Below, piece after piece: positions 15,501-26,500 of a stretch of DNA of 64,000 bases. The stretch lies in the NCBI RefSeq assembly GCF_963576615.1, contig NC_088714.1, positions 5,022,001 through 5,086,000 on the forward strand, written 5' to 3'. The DNA comes from Watersipora subatra. Its lineage: Eukaryota > Bryozoa > Gymnolaemata > Cheilostomatida > Watersiporidae. The position numbers and the translations under genes were made by a program. Every line of letters begins with the position of its first letter. Within the stretch, counting starts at the first letter, position 1. The notes below the pieces were generated by a model that worked only from the letters and a program-made list of their open reading frames with translations, did not search any database and was not told where the DNA came from.

Positions 15501-18500
15501 CATACTAGCTCTGGTTTCTCAGGAAAATCATCCCAACATTGTGTGGTAAAGGCATTTGTCCACAACCCCTCGCCATGATTTTTCAAAGCAGAAGAGCAGA
15601 TTTTGACTATTGTGCTTCAAACTTTAACTCGATCTCCACGGATATGCTCCGAAGATCATCTGTTCAACGAATGGCGCGTGTATAGTCTATATGCGATATC
15701 CGCGAGTTGCAGTTTGTTTAGAATAAGAAATAGGAATGGGACTTTTTGTTCCTTCATCATTTTTCTACTGTGTATCTACTGCAGCATTCTTCTACTGTGT
15801 ATCTACTGCAGCATTCAGTTGATTTTCATGATTATCGTCACTATTAACAGACTGGAAGTTCACTACAGCCATAATATTAAAAAGACTAACTTGATCGTGC
15901 TGCTCTTGCTATAAGAAAAGAAAACGATAACTTTTGCTTTGATTTTTCTATTGATCTATTATCTTATCTATGATTATTTTTTATGATTTATATAATATTC
16001 ATAATGCATATTATACAAAATAATAATATAACTGCGTATAGAATAAATGATGTAACTAATATAATTTGTAGAAAATTCCAAATGATAACCGAGATTGATG
16101 ATTGATTTAATTGATTCCATTTATTAGCTATAGTTAAAAAATCTGAACAACGCTAAAGATGAGTCTGAATAGGGAAGCTAAGTAGGAGAACAACAAAACT
16201 GAGCTGAACTAGCAAGATAGCGAAATGTTGCGAAATAATAGATGCGTGTAATTATTTTATGCTAAAACTAATCTACACGTCAGAGGGACTGGTTCGGAAT
16301 TCTAGGAGCGATGATTGTTAGGCCCAATTTGATTGTTCTATACTTCCAGGGATTAAACCAATTAAAACGCCGTGATTGTTATAGGAGAGCGCATTAGTTG
16401 GCTTAATTGACCAATGGCACACAAGTCGATTTCATACGTCATATATTGATGATTACTAAAACACTTATGTTTTTTGGTAGACCTGTGTTTGGCTGGCTAT
16501 ATCTCAGCTTCTGGTTGGTCAATCTCCTTGATTCTTTTTTTAGAACATCAGTCAACACCTCAAGATGAATAATAAAGCATAATAATATTATGCTTTCTCT
16601 ATTCTTTAAGGAAGAGGCATTCCATTGATGCTTTCAAATGATGCTTTATGTTAAATTGTAATACTTCAACAATACCTACACTAGCTTACAGATTGACCCG
16701 TAAAAGGTGCTTGTTCGAGGCTATTTTTTAACTGAAAATGATATTAATGAAATTATGGAAGACCATTTCCAGTCAATTTTTTCAAAACATAAAATGTGTT
16801 CATCAAAAACGGGATTAACCAATAACAAGCGAGCAGATGCAGAAGCATTCCTATCCAACATGATAGATCCGAGTACCAATGCACGCACCGGCTGAATGCC
16901 ATCGGTACCAAGCACCGGACTGTAATCAATTTTTCACTATATAGCACTATTTATAGTCCAGTTATTGACCTTTTGTCAAACCTGCTAGGTTTAGCACTTT
17001 AATGTGCAGTTTTTCACTCTGCAGGATAAGCACTAGCTGACCAGAGTAGTCATGCTAAGGTCAACAGCTAAATACTCTTTGTTTGCTGCATTTTCATCTA
17101 TAACTCGTATTATTTAAATCATATGAACAGGATAATGTTATCTAGATATCGAGTGGCCTTTTGAAACATCCATTATCAAGATAACAAAAACAATCGACTT
17201 GTCCTCATTACTGGAGAGCTCGTGTAATAAACATTGACAATCTTGTCATTTTTAATCTCCTGTACATTTGACGCTATGATGGAAATCTAGTCAAATATTG
17301 TGGGCGGAACCATCTGGTGCTACCAGATAAAGGTACGGCCAAACGTAACGATTTTTCCGTTCATTCTGACCGAAATCATGACATGAACGAACAACACAGA
17401 ATTATTCGGGCAAAATTCACAGAATTGTCTGAACTGTGCATGCACACCGAAACTGTCGACAAAACGCTTTAAATTAGCTAAACACATTGTTCGCGAGCAA
17501 GACTCTAGCAGCTTTTACAATGCATATAGTCTGAGACACGTATTACGACACACAATAAAAGTACCAGTGCAATTCTACATAGTACATATGATGCAACTGC
17601 CTAGATCACACTATTGTTGATTATTTATCGTCCGGACAGTACGGCTACAAATCGTGTCTTTTTTAATAATAACAAATTCTTTTTAGCAGCAAAAGTTCCG
17701 TTGAAGAAAGAGTTGCCATCTTTAGCAAAATCAAGTCAGTTGCATCGTATTTACTAAGGCAAATCGCGTTAGCAATTTCTTGCGTGTCGCGTTAGGTGTC
17801 TTGGACTATATACATTGCAAAAGCTGCTAGAGCCGTGCTCGCTAATAATTTGTTTAGCCAATTAAAAGCGTTTCGTCGACAATTTCGGTGTGCGTGCACA
17901 GCTCAGACAATTCTGTGGATTTCAGCCAAATAATTCTGCATTTTTCATTTCGTGATTTTGGTCAAAATGAACGAAAAAATCGTTACGTGTCGCCAATATA
18001 TTAATGTACATCCTTCTTGCTTATCGCTGTTTAATAAGTTTATCTTATTTCATGCTATTCATCCCGATTCATTATACTGAAATACTCTTAGCTGACCCTT
18101 GAAGGTCTAAAAGAAAAGCTACTAGCCAGAGAAGCGAAAAAGATGGACAGAAACCAAGAGCTTGTTGAAAGGTTCCCTCACAATAACGCATGGATTTAGG
18201 AATATCATTTTGATATCCGAGGTCTGACATTTAGGTCATGTAATGCAAATCGTTTCTGTAATAAACCATAATTATATCATGAGATTTGAAAACTTCGGCA
18301 AAAAGTTTCAGTGCAACTGATAATTGTGAAACTGCATTGTTACAATGGAGCAGCAGTGCACTGTTGGGGAGATAACTTTGGCTAGGCAGCCATTCTAGCA
18401 AATGATATGTCAAATTCTAAAGCTTGCATTTCAAAAATCTATATTTTCTTCTTAGTATTAAATTTATTCATATAACGCAATGTTTGAATAACTCCAATAC

Positions 18501-19714
18501 AAATACATTAGTTGTTGGTTCGAGTTATCTAGATATATAAAATCCCTTGAAGAATTATTATCCCAATAATACTGTGTTTAAAGGGAGTTTTAATGCGCAT
18601 AAATAAGTTCCATTTTATAAACAACCCTGGCCTATAGAATGGCATGAATTGGATCACGCCCTTGTATGAACTCTATTTGGGAAGTTGCTTTGGGGAGTTG
18701 CTTGTATGAATATAGGTAATACCTTCCATCGCACCAGCATTACTGGCATGTCACACCTAGTTATTCGTGAGTAAATAAAAATTGCGAAGCCAAATGATTG
18801 ATGTCACCTCAACTAGGTTTGCTAATAACTTAAGTATGCTCCATGTTTCCGTGTAAGTAAGAAAAACAGCACAGTATGTTCATGTTTACAGTATATATAT
18901 ATGATTTGATGAGAATGCCCGCCTGTAAAGATTCATTGGAAGTCATTGTCTATAATCTATGTATGATAAATCATATCGTCTGAGAACTAGAGCTTCTTGA
19001 TGTGCTGATTGAATTGTTTGGTGGCGATGTTTAAGGTAAACGATTTGAAAATCACTACCATTCAAAGAGATATCGCCAGTCGTATAAACGATATAATCGT
19101 GTAGTGGCCATTTATTTCACATCTGACAATTTTCAGGGTGATCGATACTGAAACTCAGTCTCTAGTCTTATAATAAGCTCATTCCATGGCCTTCCACGAA
19201 CACGGGCATTCATAAAATAAATATTTCTTATTACGATGTATCATGAACACAAAGCAGGTTTTTATAAGTTAAAATATACTAAAAAATTTTAACAAAAACT
19301 CTAAACAATTCTTTACAAAATTACAATTTTGCGATACATCGCGAATTGTCTATTTCCAATATCGAGTCATCTGTGATTTTCAGAAATCCTGAAGCTCTAT
19401 CTTCCCTGACAACACAGACTAACACTTTTTGCTGTTTTTACATTTTCCATTCCCATAAAGGTTGGTATGACACACCCCCTTCTTGACTCGAGAGTATTTC
19501 ACGAAAGAAAGACTACTAACCTCTTGATTGTCATCCTGGCACGGTTTGTGCAGTGGTATATTCTGCGGGATATGCACCCCTTCCCGCCTTCCTTTAGCTG
19601 AGCGCTCAGCTATTCTCGACTCCGTTATGAGAAGGCCAACAGTCTCATAGGCCTTGTAGAGAGACATCTCATCATAGTCATCATTGCTCGCCCCTAGCGC
19701 CTCACCAGAGTGAC
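345..19714 (-). CDS. atos: Atos/FAM214-family protein (ATOSA/B homologue), 5' part, six exons
   Basis: Six minus-strand exons with agreeing splice phases: 19714-19521, 7291-7068, 3964-3839, 2573-2422 (frame stays open to a stop at 2321, so this donor is tentative), 1626-1531 (tentative) and 588-345. The first matches the family N-terminus (GLLITESR then AERSAKGRREG). The second carries LCAEVLLCP and, near its end, LLEQWTIQQV. The third has NAVRSQLCFSQLSAWF and HIFYR. The fourth has LTAPGEWF, FPEASL and RVTLSSLPR. This order and spacing follow vertebrate FAM214A. The last two exons are Ser/Thr-rich and disordered-looking, like the family's middle. The conserved C-terminal Atos domain is not in the window and should lie left of base 1. 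A true start is not seen: exon 19714 begins with two bases of a split codon, so an upstream exon is expected. Drosophila Atossa is a nuclear regulator of metabolism and tissue invasion; function here is inferred from family only. The exons seen are intact. Confidence 0.8.
660..1310. repeat. Degenerate inverted GATTGGTC/GACCAATC-rich region
   Basis: 660-800 is rich in GATTGGTCTAAT-like words, and 1195-1300 carries mostly the reverse complement (GACCAAT, TTAGACCAAT). The two sides could be arms of an old fold-back element. The rest of 589-1530 shows no coding signal. Confidence 0.4.
1531..1626 (-). CDS. atos: Atos-like gene, tentative middle exon
   Basis: A 96-bp open segment ending at a gtaact donor. 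The polar sequence includes SERTHSRSKSVRGIQDLT. Entry and exit phases fit both neighbours, but the acceptor (aaaaacaag) has a poor pyrimidine tract and the disordered sequence cannot be matched to the family. Confidence 0.35.
1920..2190. repeat. Imperfect ACCATAC-type tandem repeats
   Basis: Words such as CACATACCATACTA, GATATACC and ACACC recur with irregular spacing of about 20-40 bp. A decayed minisatellite in an intron; unit length cannot be fixed by eye. Confidence 0.45.
2321..2573 (-). CDS. atos: Atos-like gene, APGEWF...SLPR exon
   Basis: Acceptor gctatgttacag joins in phase to TAT AG of the preceding exon (Tyr-Arg). Encodes LTAPGEWFVHKFVM, FPEASL and ALRVTLSSLPR, matching the family's block after the FSQLSAW exon. 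The 3' boundary is unsettled: a gtatcg donor at 2421 gives the phase needed by the next candidate exon, whereas reading on reaches a stop at 2321-2323. Confidence 0.75.
2679..3592. repeat. 22-bp minisatellite, about 41 copies
   Basis: Unit GATATGGAGTTTCACATTAGAC repeats head to tail with sparse substitutions (GAT/GAC end, AAGTT, TCCCATT) and a few 1-bp deletions. Decayed copies continue to about 3710. It lies in the intron between the exons at 3839 and 2573. Confidence 0.95.
3839..3964 (-). CDS. atos: Atos-like gene, FSQLSAW exon
   Basis: Acceptor tatctttccag, donor gtatga; phases 1 in and 2 out. Encodes LQNLCNAVRSQLCFSQLSAW, then a short linker and TPKHIFY, the best conserved N-terminal block of the family. 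The intron upstream contains the TTAA-flanked element at 3993-4870; the intron downstream contains the 22-bp minisatellite. Confidence 0.88.
3993..4870. mobile_element. Fold-back element (MITE-like) with TTAA target duplication
   Basis: Long inverted repeats of roughly 165-175 bp: the left arm begins AGGTTGACTTG and the right arm ends CAAGTCAACCT, and the arms match over most of 3993-4155 and 4700-4870. TTAA flanks both ends (3989-3992, 4871-4874). No transposase frame. TTAA targets suggest the piggyBac superfamily, but the termini alone do not prove it. Sits in an Atos-like intron. Confidence 0.8.
4875..7067. other. Intronic DNA of the Atos-like gene
   Basis: AT-rich with scattered stops in all frames. 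I saw no exon, RNA gene or long tandem array here. Confidence 0.5.
7068..7291 (-). CDS. atos: Atos-like gene, exon with EVLLCP...LLEQW motif
   Basis: Acceptor tgatttccag, donor gttagt; 74 codons plus two bases. Contains NGIPLCAEVLLCPMC and, about 30 residues later, YVLLEQWTIQQVHS, matching the family segment that precedes the FSQLSAW block. The two leftover bases (AG) join to G of the exon at 3964 to make Arg. Confidence 0.85.
8823..8950. repeat. 11-bp ACATGTAACGT tandem repeat
   Basis: About eleven copies of ACATGTAACGT with small variants. The core ACATGT is palindromic. Confidence 0.85.
8951..11035. other. Intronic DNA, nothing recognised
   Basis: Part of the 12.2-kb Atos-like intron. 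Short open frames only, no motif or splice-bounded exon seen. Confidence 0.45.
11038..11604. repeat. 37-bp minisatellite, about 15 copies
   Basis: The unit begins GGTTAGACTACCTGATATTG and ends TGTCTTGTACCAGAC; one copy near 11310 is shortened. Variation is concentrated at ATT(G/A)(A/G)TG and at the CAGAC(A/T/G)GG junction. Confidence 0.93.
12040..13905 (+). pseudogene. DUF7869-like gene, decayed
   Basis: Conserved blocks occur in the family order but in broken frames. 12265-12327 ends in FDYAQQ beside a gtaggt donor; 12652-12885 starts VHYPANPQQPGP and contains QVNYLIDE and ALFHADNC; 12973-13130 has NGQNKNNAVIQYLAWR, then GYTKFSCDYCFGLLK; 13310-13360 has AQLVMDDHGNVLVPIKD; 13690-13780 has ERQQYLFKKIREL. 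Damage: a stop at 12256, GG instead of AG just before VHYPA, about 90 bp of extra sequence after HADNC, a frameshift near 13128, TGA in place of an expected Trp at 13360 and another frameshift near 13385. Proteins with this order occur in many copies in cnidarians and molluscs and behave like mobile-element passengers; function is unknown. It lies opposite in strand to the surrounding Atos-like gene. Confidence 0.7.
13906..15203. other. Intronic DNA, nothing recognised
   Basis: AT-rich. Short frames at 14135-14377 and 14921-15130 lack motifs and splice boundaries. Confidence 0.4.
15208..16605. mobile_element. 1.4-kb fold-back element with TTAA target duplication
   Basis: Left arm 15208 to about 15345 and right arm about 16470-16605 are near-perfect inverted copies starting AGAATAGAGAAAGC. 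TTAA lies outside both ends (15204-15207, 16606-16609). Each arm contains its own short palindrome (AAGCATAAT...ATTATGCTTT). The 1.1-kb centre has a 95-codon frame on the minus strand (15299-15586) and a 103-codon frame on plus (15603-15914), neither resembling a transposase. A non-autonomous TTAA-class element is the simplest reading. Confidence 0.8.
16610..17336. other. Intronic DNA between two fold-back elements
   Basis: A 62-codon plus-strand frame at 16707-16895 has no recognisable motif and no splice sites. Nothing else seen. Confidence 0.4.
17337..17994. mobile_element. 660-bp fold-back element with about 210-bp terminal inverted repeats
   Basis: Arms at about 17337-17550 and 17785-17994 are inverted copies, with shared words CGTAACGATTTTT, CGTTCATT, AGAATTGTCTGA, GCACACCGAAA and CTCTAGCAGCTTTT. 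The arms are diverged by perhaps 15%, so this is older than its TTAA neighbours. I could not identify the target duplication or the superfamily. Confidence 0.75.
17995..19396. other. Intronic DNA, nothing recognised
   Basis: A 60-codon minus frame at 18231-18413 has no clear splice sites. The rest is AT-rich and stop-dense. Confidence 0.4.
19521..19714 (-). CDS. atos: Atos-like gene, most N-terminal exon seen
   Basis: Acceptor ggctgcgcag and donor gttagt bound a 194-bp open segment that starts with 2 bases of a split codon and ends in phase 0. It encodes an acidic stretch (SNDDYDEMSLYKAYE) followed by GLLITESR and AKGRREG, the N-terminal motif of FAM214 proteins. It joins in phase 0 to the exon at 7291, across 12.2 kb. 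An internal Met (in DEMSLYK) could be a start if no upstream coding exon exists. Confidence 0.75.
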
Positions 19715-20529
19715 CTGCGCAGCCAAACACTCATTACATAACCTTGCTGCGCTTGTCGTGAAGCACCTGCATACCCTGCCAGGGTTGGCAGTGTTTTGAC
19801 TTATAGTGGTATGAGAACCTATGAAACTAATGTTGTTAAGGATAACAAAGGTAAAGATGATGAAAGTGAGATCAGAAACAGCTAGACTATATGACGAACA
19901 CGAGAGAGGAGCAGAAGGAACTGGGAAGTTGGGAAGGAAACGAGATATTTCTGAATAGTTTGTAATAGTTTATGTATAGTGCCTCCAGTCATGTAAATGC
20001 TCTCAGGTGTGATACCCCAAGATAGTCTCGGAGGATTGCCTTTCATAAGAATAAGATACTATGGGAGCATGAGGCGTTACCGATAACCAATGTCATAGCC
20101 CGTCGCTTTCATAAAATTCTCTCATGAATCATTTATTCAGGAGATGAAAGAAAGAAAAACCACTTTGCACTGACTGCGGTGGCATCCAGCTCAGTGGCTT
20201 AACTGACATGCCCTGGCATCATGTTTATAGCCCATAGCTTTCAGAGGCGAGCAATACTGAGCTACTATTTGGAGTTGCCCTACACTGGCTAACATGACAA
20301 ATGACAATTTATAATTGAGAGTTGTTTATCCTTCCTAGTACATGAAACCGCATAGGAGAGGTGTGGCATTCAATCTATATTGATTTTTACTAAATAGGGC
20401 CTTCGACGTGTAAGTAGTATCCAGCTTTTGGTTCGTAATTTTACAAGCAAACGTTTTAAGAATTTAATGTTGTCACTTCTACTTAGAATTCTTGCTGCCA
20501 GCTGAGTTAGTTTCACTGCGTCATAACTT

Positions 20530-23500
20530 TCATCTGCTATATTCAATCTGCAATAACATGCTGTCAAGAGCATGACTCTCATTCTAAAGAGGTACAATGT
20601 CTGCACACTGTAAAGGAAATCAATAGGAATTCACCCTCGTATTTTGCTAGCAACCATGCATTGTCACTTCCGTTGATAGTGACAACATTTCTTGAAAGAT
20701 AATAGTACTAAATAATTGAATATCAATGAGGGAAAATGCAAAGAACCGCTAGAGATGGCAGCATATCTGTAGACACTTGTTTTGTTCAGGCAGTTGACCA
20801 GCATTACGCATAGCCCTTATACAATACAACTCTCTCCGCTATCAATCTGTAGGCATCAGCTCACTACCAGGCATGTTAACCATAGTTTGACAAGCGGTGT
20901 ATTACTTGTGGCTAATTGCTTGTGAGTCATATTATATCATACTTGGTAGACTAAACCCCTCCTTTACATCTCTAAAAATACTTGTTTAATGTTTGTGACC
21001 TTACTATGACCTCTGGTACAATTACACTGATCTATTTGCCTGAGATATGGAGTGAGTGCAGCATTGTGATGGCTGAGTACAGATGTGAATTTGCTGACAA
21101 CTGTCGTTATGTATCATATGATGTAATAGGATAATTTAAAAGCAGCGTTGCTACAGATTTAGTGCCGGCTGCAGCAGCTATTTCGTGATAGGCTGCTATG
21201 CAGATGGCCATGTATGTCGGTCGAGATGCCATTGTTTTAGGGCAGAGCCCCGAGTCAAAGCATACTTATCAATATGCCATATCTCACTACAGTATAGATT
21301 TTTGCACTTGGCCGTTGCATAACAACAATACCTAACTTGCAGAGACATTAACCCGTACGCATGGGTTACATATGATTATGTATCCAACAGAGTTATAATT
21401 GCTTGCCCAATCATTGATGGTCCTCACTGCACATATGGAGACACAAACCGAAACTCTGTGTTTATTTTAGTGCAGCTATGTGGTAATCATGGGGATGCGG
21501 ATATGCCCATTTCTAAAAATAGCACAAGTCAAGATTAATATATCACAGACGGCACGTTGCATAACGTTGAGCAGAGCTAGTTGCGAGCTGGCCAGGCTAG
21601 AAGTATACGCAGGAGCTAATCAGCTGACTCAAGTATGCCGTTACGCTTCACCGGTCAACATACTGTTATTAGTTCCTCCACCTACTAGTTAACCAATCAA
21701 TGCTGGTATTACTAGGTCGGTGCACTCTTGTAAATGGATTTACAGTCAGTTACCAACTCGTATATGTTAATTCATAAGCAAAAAAGGACTCCAAAATAAC
21801 GCATAAAAAGACAAAAACAATAATGTGGAACAGATCTCAATGTCCTAACAAGTGTCCTAACAGATGCATGCCTGACCGGTTTTGATAGCATGATAACCGC
21901 AGTTTGCATGTCTTAGATTAGTTGATGAAAAATAAGCCATAAATAGCATTCCTTCACGCAGAGAGCTAGAGGTACTCAGCTGCTCCACAAATATGGAGTT
22001 GTCTGCTGATACCAGGATTACCATGTAAACTAACGCTTTTTTAGCATTTAGTAGAGGTGCGACAAGAATTTTACAAAAGTTATTCTGTAAAGAATTTTTT
22101 CATATATTATTTATGTCCAAATGCTGTTGACAACTATACACATTTACTGCTGCCTACACATAACAAAAAAAAGTAAAAAATTTAACAAACTGTCGAATTA
22201 TTGACACTACATAACAATATTTTTATAATAATAAATGAAATCTTTAGCGATGCTTGTCTGAAGAATTTGAGCAATATATAATTATAGCTGAGTTGGTTGT
22301 CTTGATGAATGTTAGGTTACCTCGCAAGAGCTCTGACAAAAGAATATGATACTTTAATACTCCATTTCCTGTTGCATGGTTTTCAGTTGACCAGACAATA
22401 GTCGTCTACATACAGGTAGCTATAGCAACCGTAATTCATGTTTGTCATTGACTCGCCCTGCTAGTCGTAGGCGAGCATGGGCAAATGATTATAAATTACT
22501 CCGCCGAGGAAATACTTATGATTAAAACGACATTATCTGTAGACATCACTGCTGACATTATCTGCAGACATCACTGCTGTCATACCTCTTTTAAGTGCAG
22601 AGGCATCAATCAATGAAGCCTGTTTAGAAGGAAGTACACCAGTTGACACATTTTACAGCATTATTTACAAGACAACTTTATAGTAATCAAGAGCAGTGTT
22701 TGCGAGAAGCGATGACAAAATTTGAGTCAAGTAGCCGACATCTACTCTTAAAAAACTTAATGAGCTGGGCAATGCCTCATCACTGCGTTGTTTTCTAGTT
22801 TACGAGGATGCAGTAGATATTGAAACAATCAAATAATTAGAAATGTACTAATTCTTACTAAGGAACTAAGCAATCTGTACTATAATGAGATAGTTTGTTC
22901 GAAGTTATACTAAAAGTGTCAGGAAAAAAATTGCTCCGTATGGAAATCAAACCTGTTTATTTCATTTTGCATACAAGTGCTACAAACTGAGCTACTTTAT
23001 TGCCTACCATAATGAAGAATAACTGCACATATGGATATTAGAGCTGATGATCTCTCACGGGGCGCAGGACTGCAAGCTACTAGTATTATAGATCACATTG
23101 TAATCTAGTATACTAAATAATATTATTATCTATCTACATAAAACTAGGCGGTTTTTATGACGAATTTTCTTTGTGGCAGCTACAACGCTGTTTCACGCTT
23201 GACGCTCATCAGGTACTAGTTTCAGCAGCCTGAAGAGCGCTAAGCATGAAACAGCATTGTACCTGCCGCAAGAAATAGCAGTCACAAAAACCGTCTAGTT
23301 TTAATATGATCAACCCTTAAAGTCTAGAGATCTTCTTTTAATTTAATTTGAACCAACATGTATATACAATGTACATTGTATATACATGTATGTACATTGT
23401 ATATACATGTATATACAATGTACACGTATATACATGTATATATGTTATATTACAATAACTCTAATATCGGTAAAGTTTAATATTAGTCAAATTTTTATTG

Positions 23501-26500
23501 TCTTTTTTATCAACTTATTGAAATATTATCTTAATATTTTAAATGATATCCATTATCTACGCTATTTATTATTATTATTTATTATAATATATGGAAACAA
23601 CCCGCTTTCTCAACTGTGTATAATATGGGAATTGCGCAGTCGGCAACTACAATGCAGAGTCATCACCATTCCAACAAACCATCGCAGAAAGGACAGAACA
23701 AGGGACCAAATCTTTAATATAATTGGTCTTGAGATGAATCCAAGAAATTAGATCACTCCTCCTTTAAGGACACTGCTGGGCGGCGTTACACGTTTCTGTT
23801 TATCTCAATCCCTGGCGTATAAAGAATATTATTAGTTGTTATATAACATAATAGCCGAACAAAAGGCGAGGGAGCCTATTATACACCAACGTTAGCCTTA
23901 AGCCTCGAACTATTAGTTGTATGAAAAGGGGCGTACGAATTACACCCCTCCCTGCTTCTCACTATGACTAGGAGTCGATATGGTAATAATTATTCTCTGG
24001 GAGTAGTTTTACGCAGATAAGATGAGACTCTTTATCCAATTAGCTATTAGCAGCCATGCAGTGAAAACTGTTGGCAAAAACCCTTGCTAAACACGTTTCA
24101 GTTTAACGAGCAGAGAAACAAATGTCAAAACACAGGTTGTGCAAAAGGAAAGCAAACAATCCTGCTACTACACGGTGAGAGAGAACAGACACTCCTTGCG
24201 GCTGCATGTCCTCTCTCCAGGACCTGTGAGTTGGCGTGTTCCGCTTTTTTATATCCCGTTCTGCCATTTAATGCTGTAGTCACGGCGAACCAGGTGTGGT
24301 ATTCTAAAAACAGTCTCTCCATCGTAGTGCGCAGTTGGGCCAACTTATCATCAGGCACTAAGAGCTTTGGCTAATTTCATATAGGAGCTTAAAATGATTC
24401 ATAAAAGTATGCAATGACTTCCACAAAGACAGCTAAATGCGATAGAAAGAACATCAGTGATAGGCATGTGTCTAATATAGCTCGGCTATGATCCTAGCCA
24501 GCAACGAAACACTGACAGCCTGAGGCGAAAAAAGGTAGATACACTGTGGGTAGTATTTACACATCGTCAACAAGCCATTCAACGCACATTTTCAACATTG
24601 CATCAGTCGGAGGCTGTGAACCTGTGTACCTAGATTATTTGTATTTATTAGAAATAGGCCAGGCATAATAGTAAGCGATTGTTATACAATGTATTGTTGC
24701 AGGGGCTCTCAAGTCATTCTCCATGTATTGACCTGATGTATTCAGGCTTGACGCCCTAGTACGTACACCTAATACTAACATTATGCCATATGACCATATA
24801 AAAACATTCACTCATTCTTTGTGTGGACGCAATTTGCAGAACCTCTCGACAACCAGGCTATATTTAAAAACTACAGGAAGAAAACTGAACAGCTTTGCAT
24901 ACCAATGATATGTTATATTTAAGGAGTAAAAAACTGTCTCTACTTCATCATCTTCACATCCGAGTAACCTGCACACACTTTCAGTTATAATGTTCGAATA
25001 TCTTGTAAAATTTATTAAAAGTCACATATTAATAAAAAAAAAATTGAACTTGCACAAATATTTTTCATAGATGAAGGTTTTAGTTGGCACAATGCAACTT
25101 TCTTCTAGCTAAATCTAGTCACTAATTAGGCATGCTATCAACAAAGTATAATATGGCTGAATGTAGATATCAAAGAGTTATCACTGTTACTTTATTATCT
25201 TTGTATAGATATGCATTAATCATCATTCTTACAGCGTTACATTTCTCCAGTAAAAAAACTTCTTGAGAAACATTTTAGGGGTCACTGATTTTAAACTCTG
25301 TTGTTGTTGTTTACTTTTCAGGTTTACAACTTCAACTATGAGGGCATATGCTAGACAGGCAGTCATCAGTCTGATATTGACTCCTTGAAAATCAGTGCTT
25401 GCCTAACTGATTCTACCTAGCTGTTCTTGAAGCTTTGCCTAATGCATTTAAGATACAGGGGAAAGATTAATGGTTGCAAAAAAGGAACAAAAAATGATGC
25501 CTCAACTGAGTCTTGCTAGGCTCGTGAGGTGACCAGAGACATGGCTGCCAATAAAAATGCTAATATATATATGCATGTATATAATGACCTAAGCTTAAGA
25601 AGGACATTATATGTAGTTCCCTGCCAACTATCCTATCTGTTAGAATGTAAGCCATGCAAAAATGGTTGCCTAAGCAACGAGTGCAAGTAAATAAATCTCT
25701 GGCCACTGAATTGCAACAATGTCCAAGACATGATACAATCCAAAATGACTGCAGCAATTCAAAAGTCAGCCCTATAATACTACGCATAAGACAAGCCCAC
25801 AGTCCCAGGAAATGTTGAGAAATGAGATGAGCTCATAATAGGTGAGGTTATAGGTGGGATATCATCTATCACAATTAGTTATTTATTAATGAGTCATCCC
25901 TTACTAAGACAAGTTTACAGGTTTCAGGTATGACATGGCTTCCAAACCGGAATGCAATAATTGAAAAAGAACATTAAGTCAGTGAGACTCCCTTCACCGC
26001 TTAGATATTATGCGCAGGCGATATTAGATCCAGTGATAAACCAAGAACACAATTTCAATCCAAACGCATGCCAAACTAGCCAAGTGTGAACGTAAAAAAT
26101 TAGTTACTCCACACTCTTACCATTAGCCTTAGGCTTCATCTTGCAAGGGAGTCTCTTCAAATGGCTATCGTCCAAAACCCACTAGCAGTAATGACTTTTT
26201 GTGGGCTATCCCATCTCCGCTTTCTTCACGAGATTTCTCTGTAGGCAAGATATTGACAAATCATACGCTTATTTATATACCCATGCTACTCTGTTAATAG
26301 CGTGATTGGTGTAGCATACTTGACTGAGATTTCACAGCTCAAGTTTAGTATAAACTCGATTGTGCAAATGATAACGTTTTATTCTAGGTTTGATTTAGCC
26401 CAAAGTTTAAACTGTAAAGTTTGTTACCATGCAGAAGTTTTTCAAAAATTTTCACTAAAATTGGTTTGTGAATACAAAAAATACATAGTTAGCAAATGTA

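Noticed and set aside
15603-15914. 103-codon plus-strand frame inside the TTAA element
   Set aside because: Repetitive hydrophobic tail (a CTGTGTATCTACTGCAGCAT duplication) and no transposase motif.
20391-20547. 157-bp minus-strand open segment (LTQLAARILSRS...) after a ttattgcag acceptor
   Set aside because: Its phase does not fit the preceding exon at 21155; the overlapping segment 20583-20530 in another frame does. Kept only as an alternative last exon.
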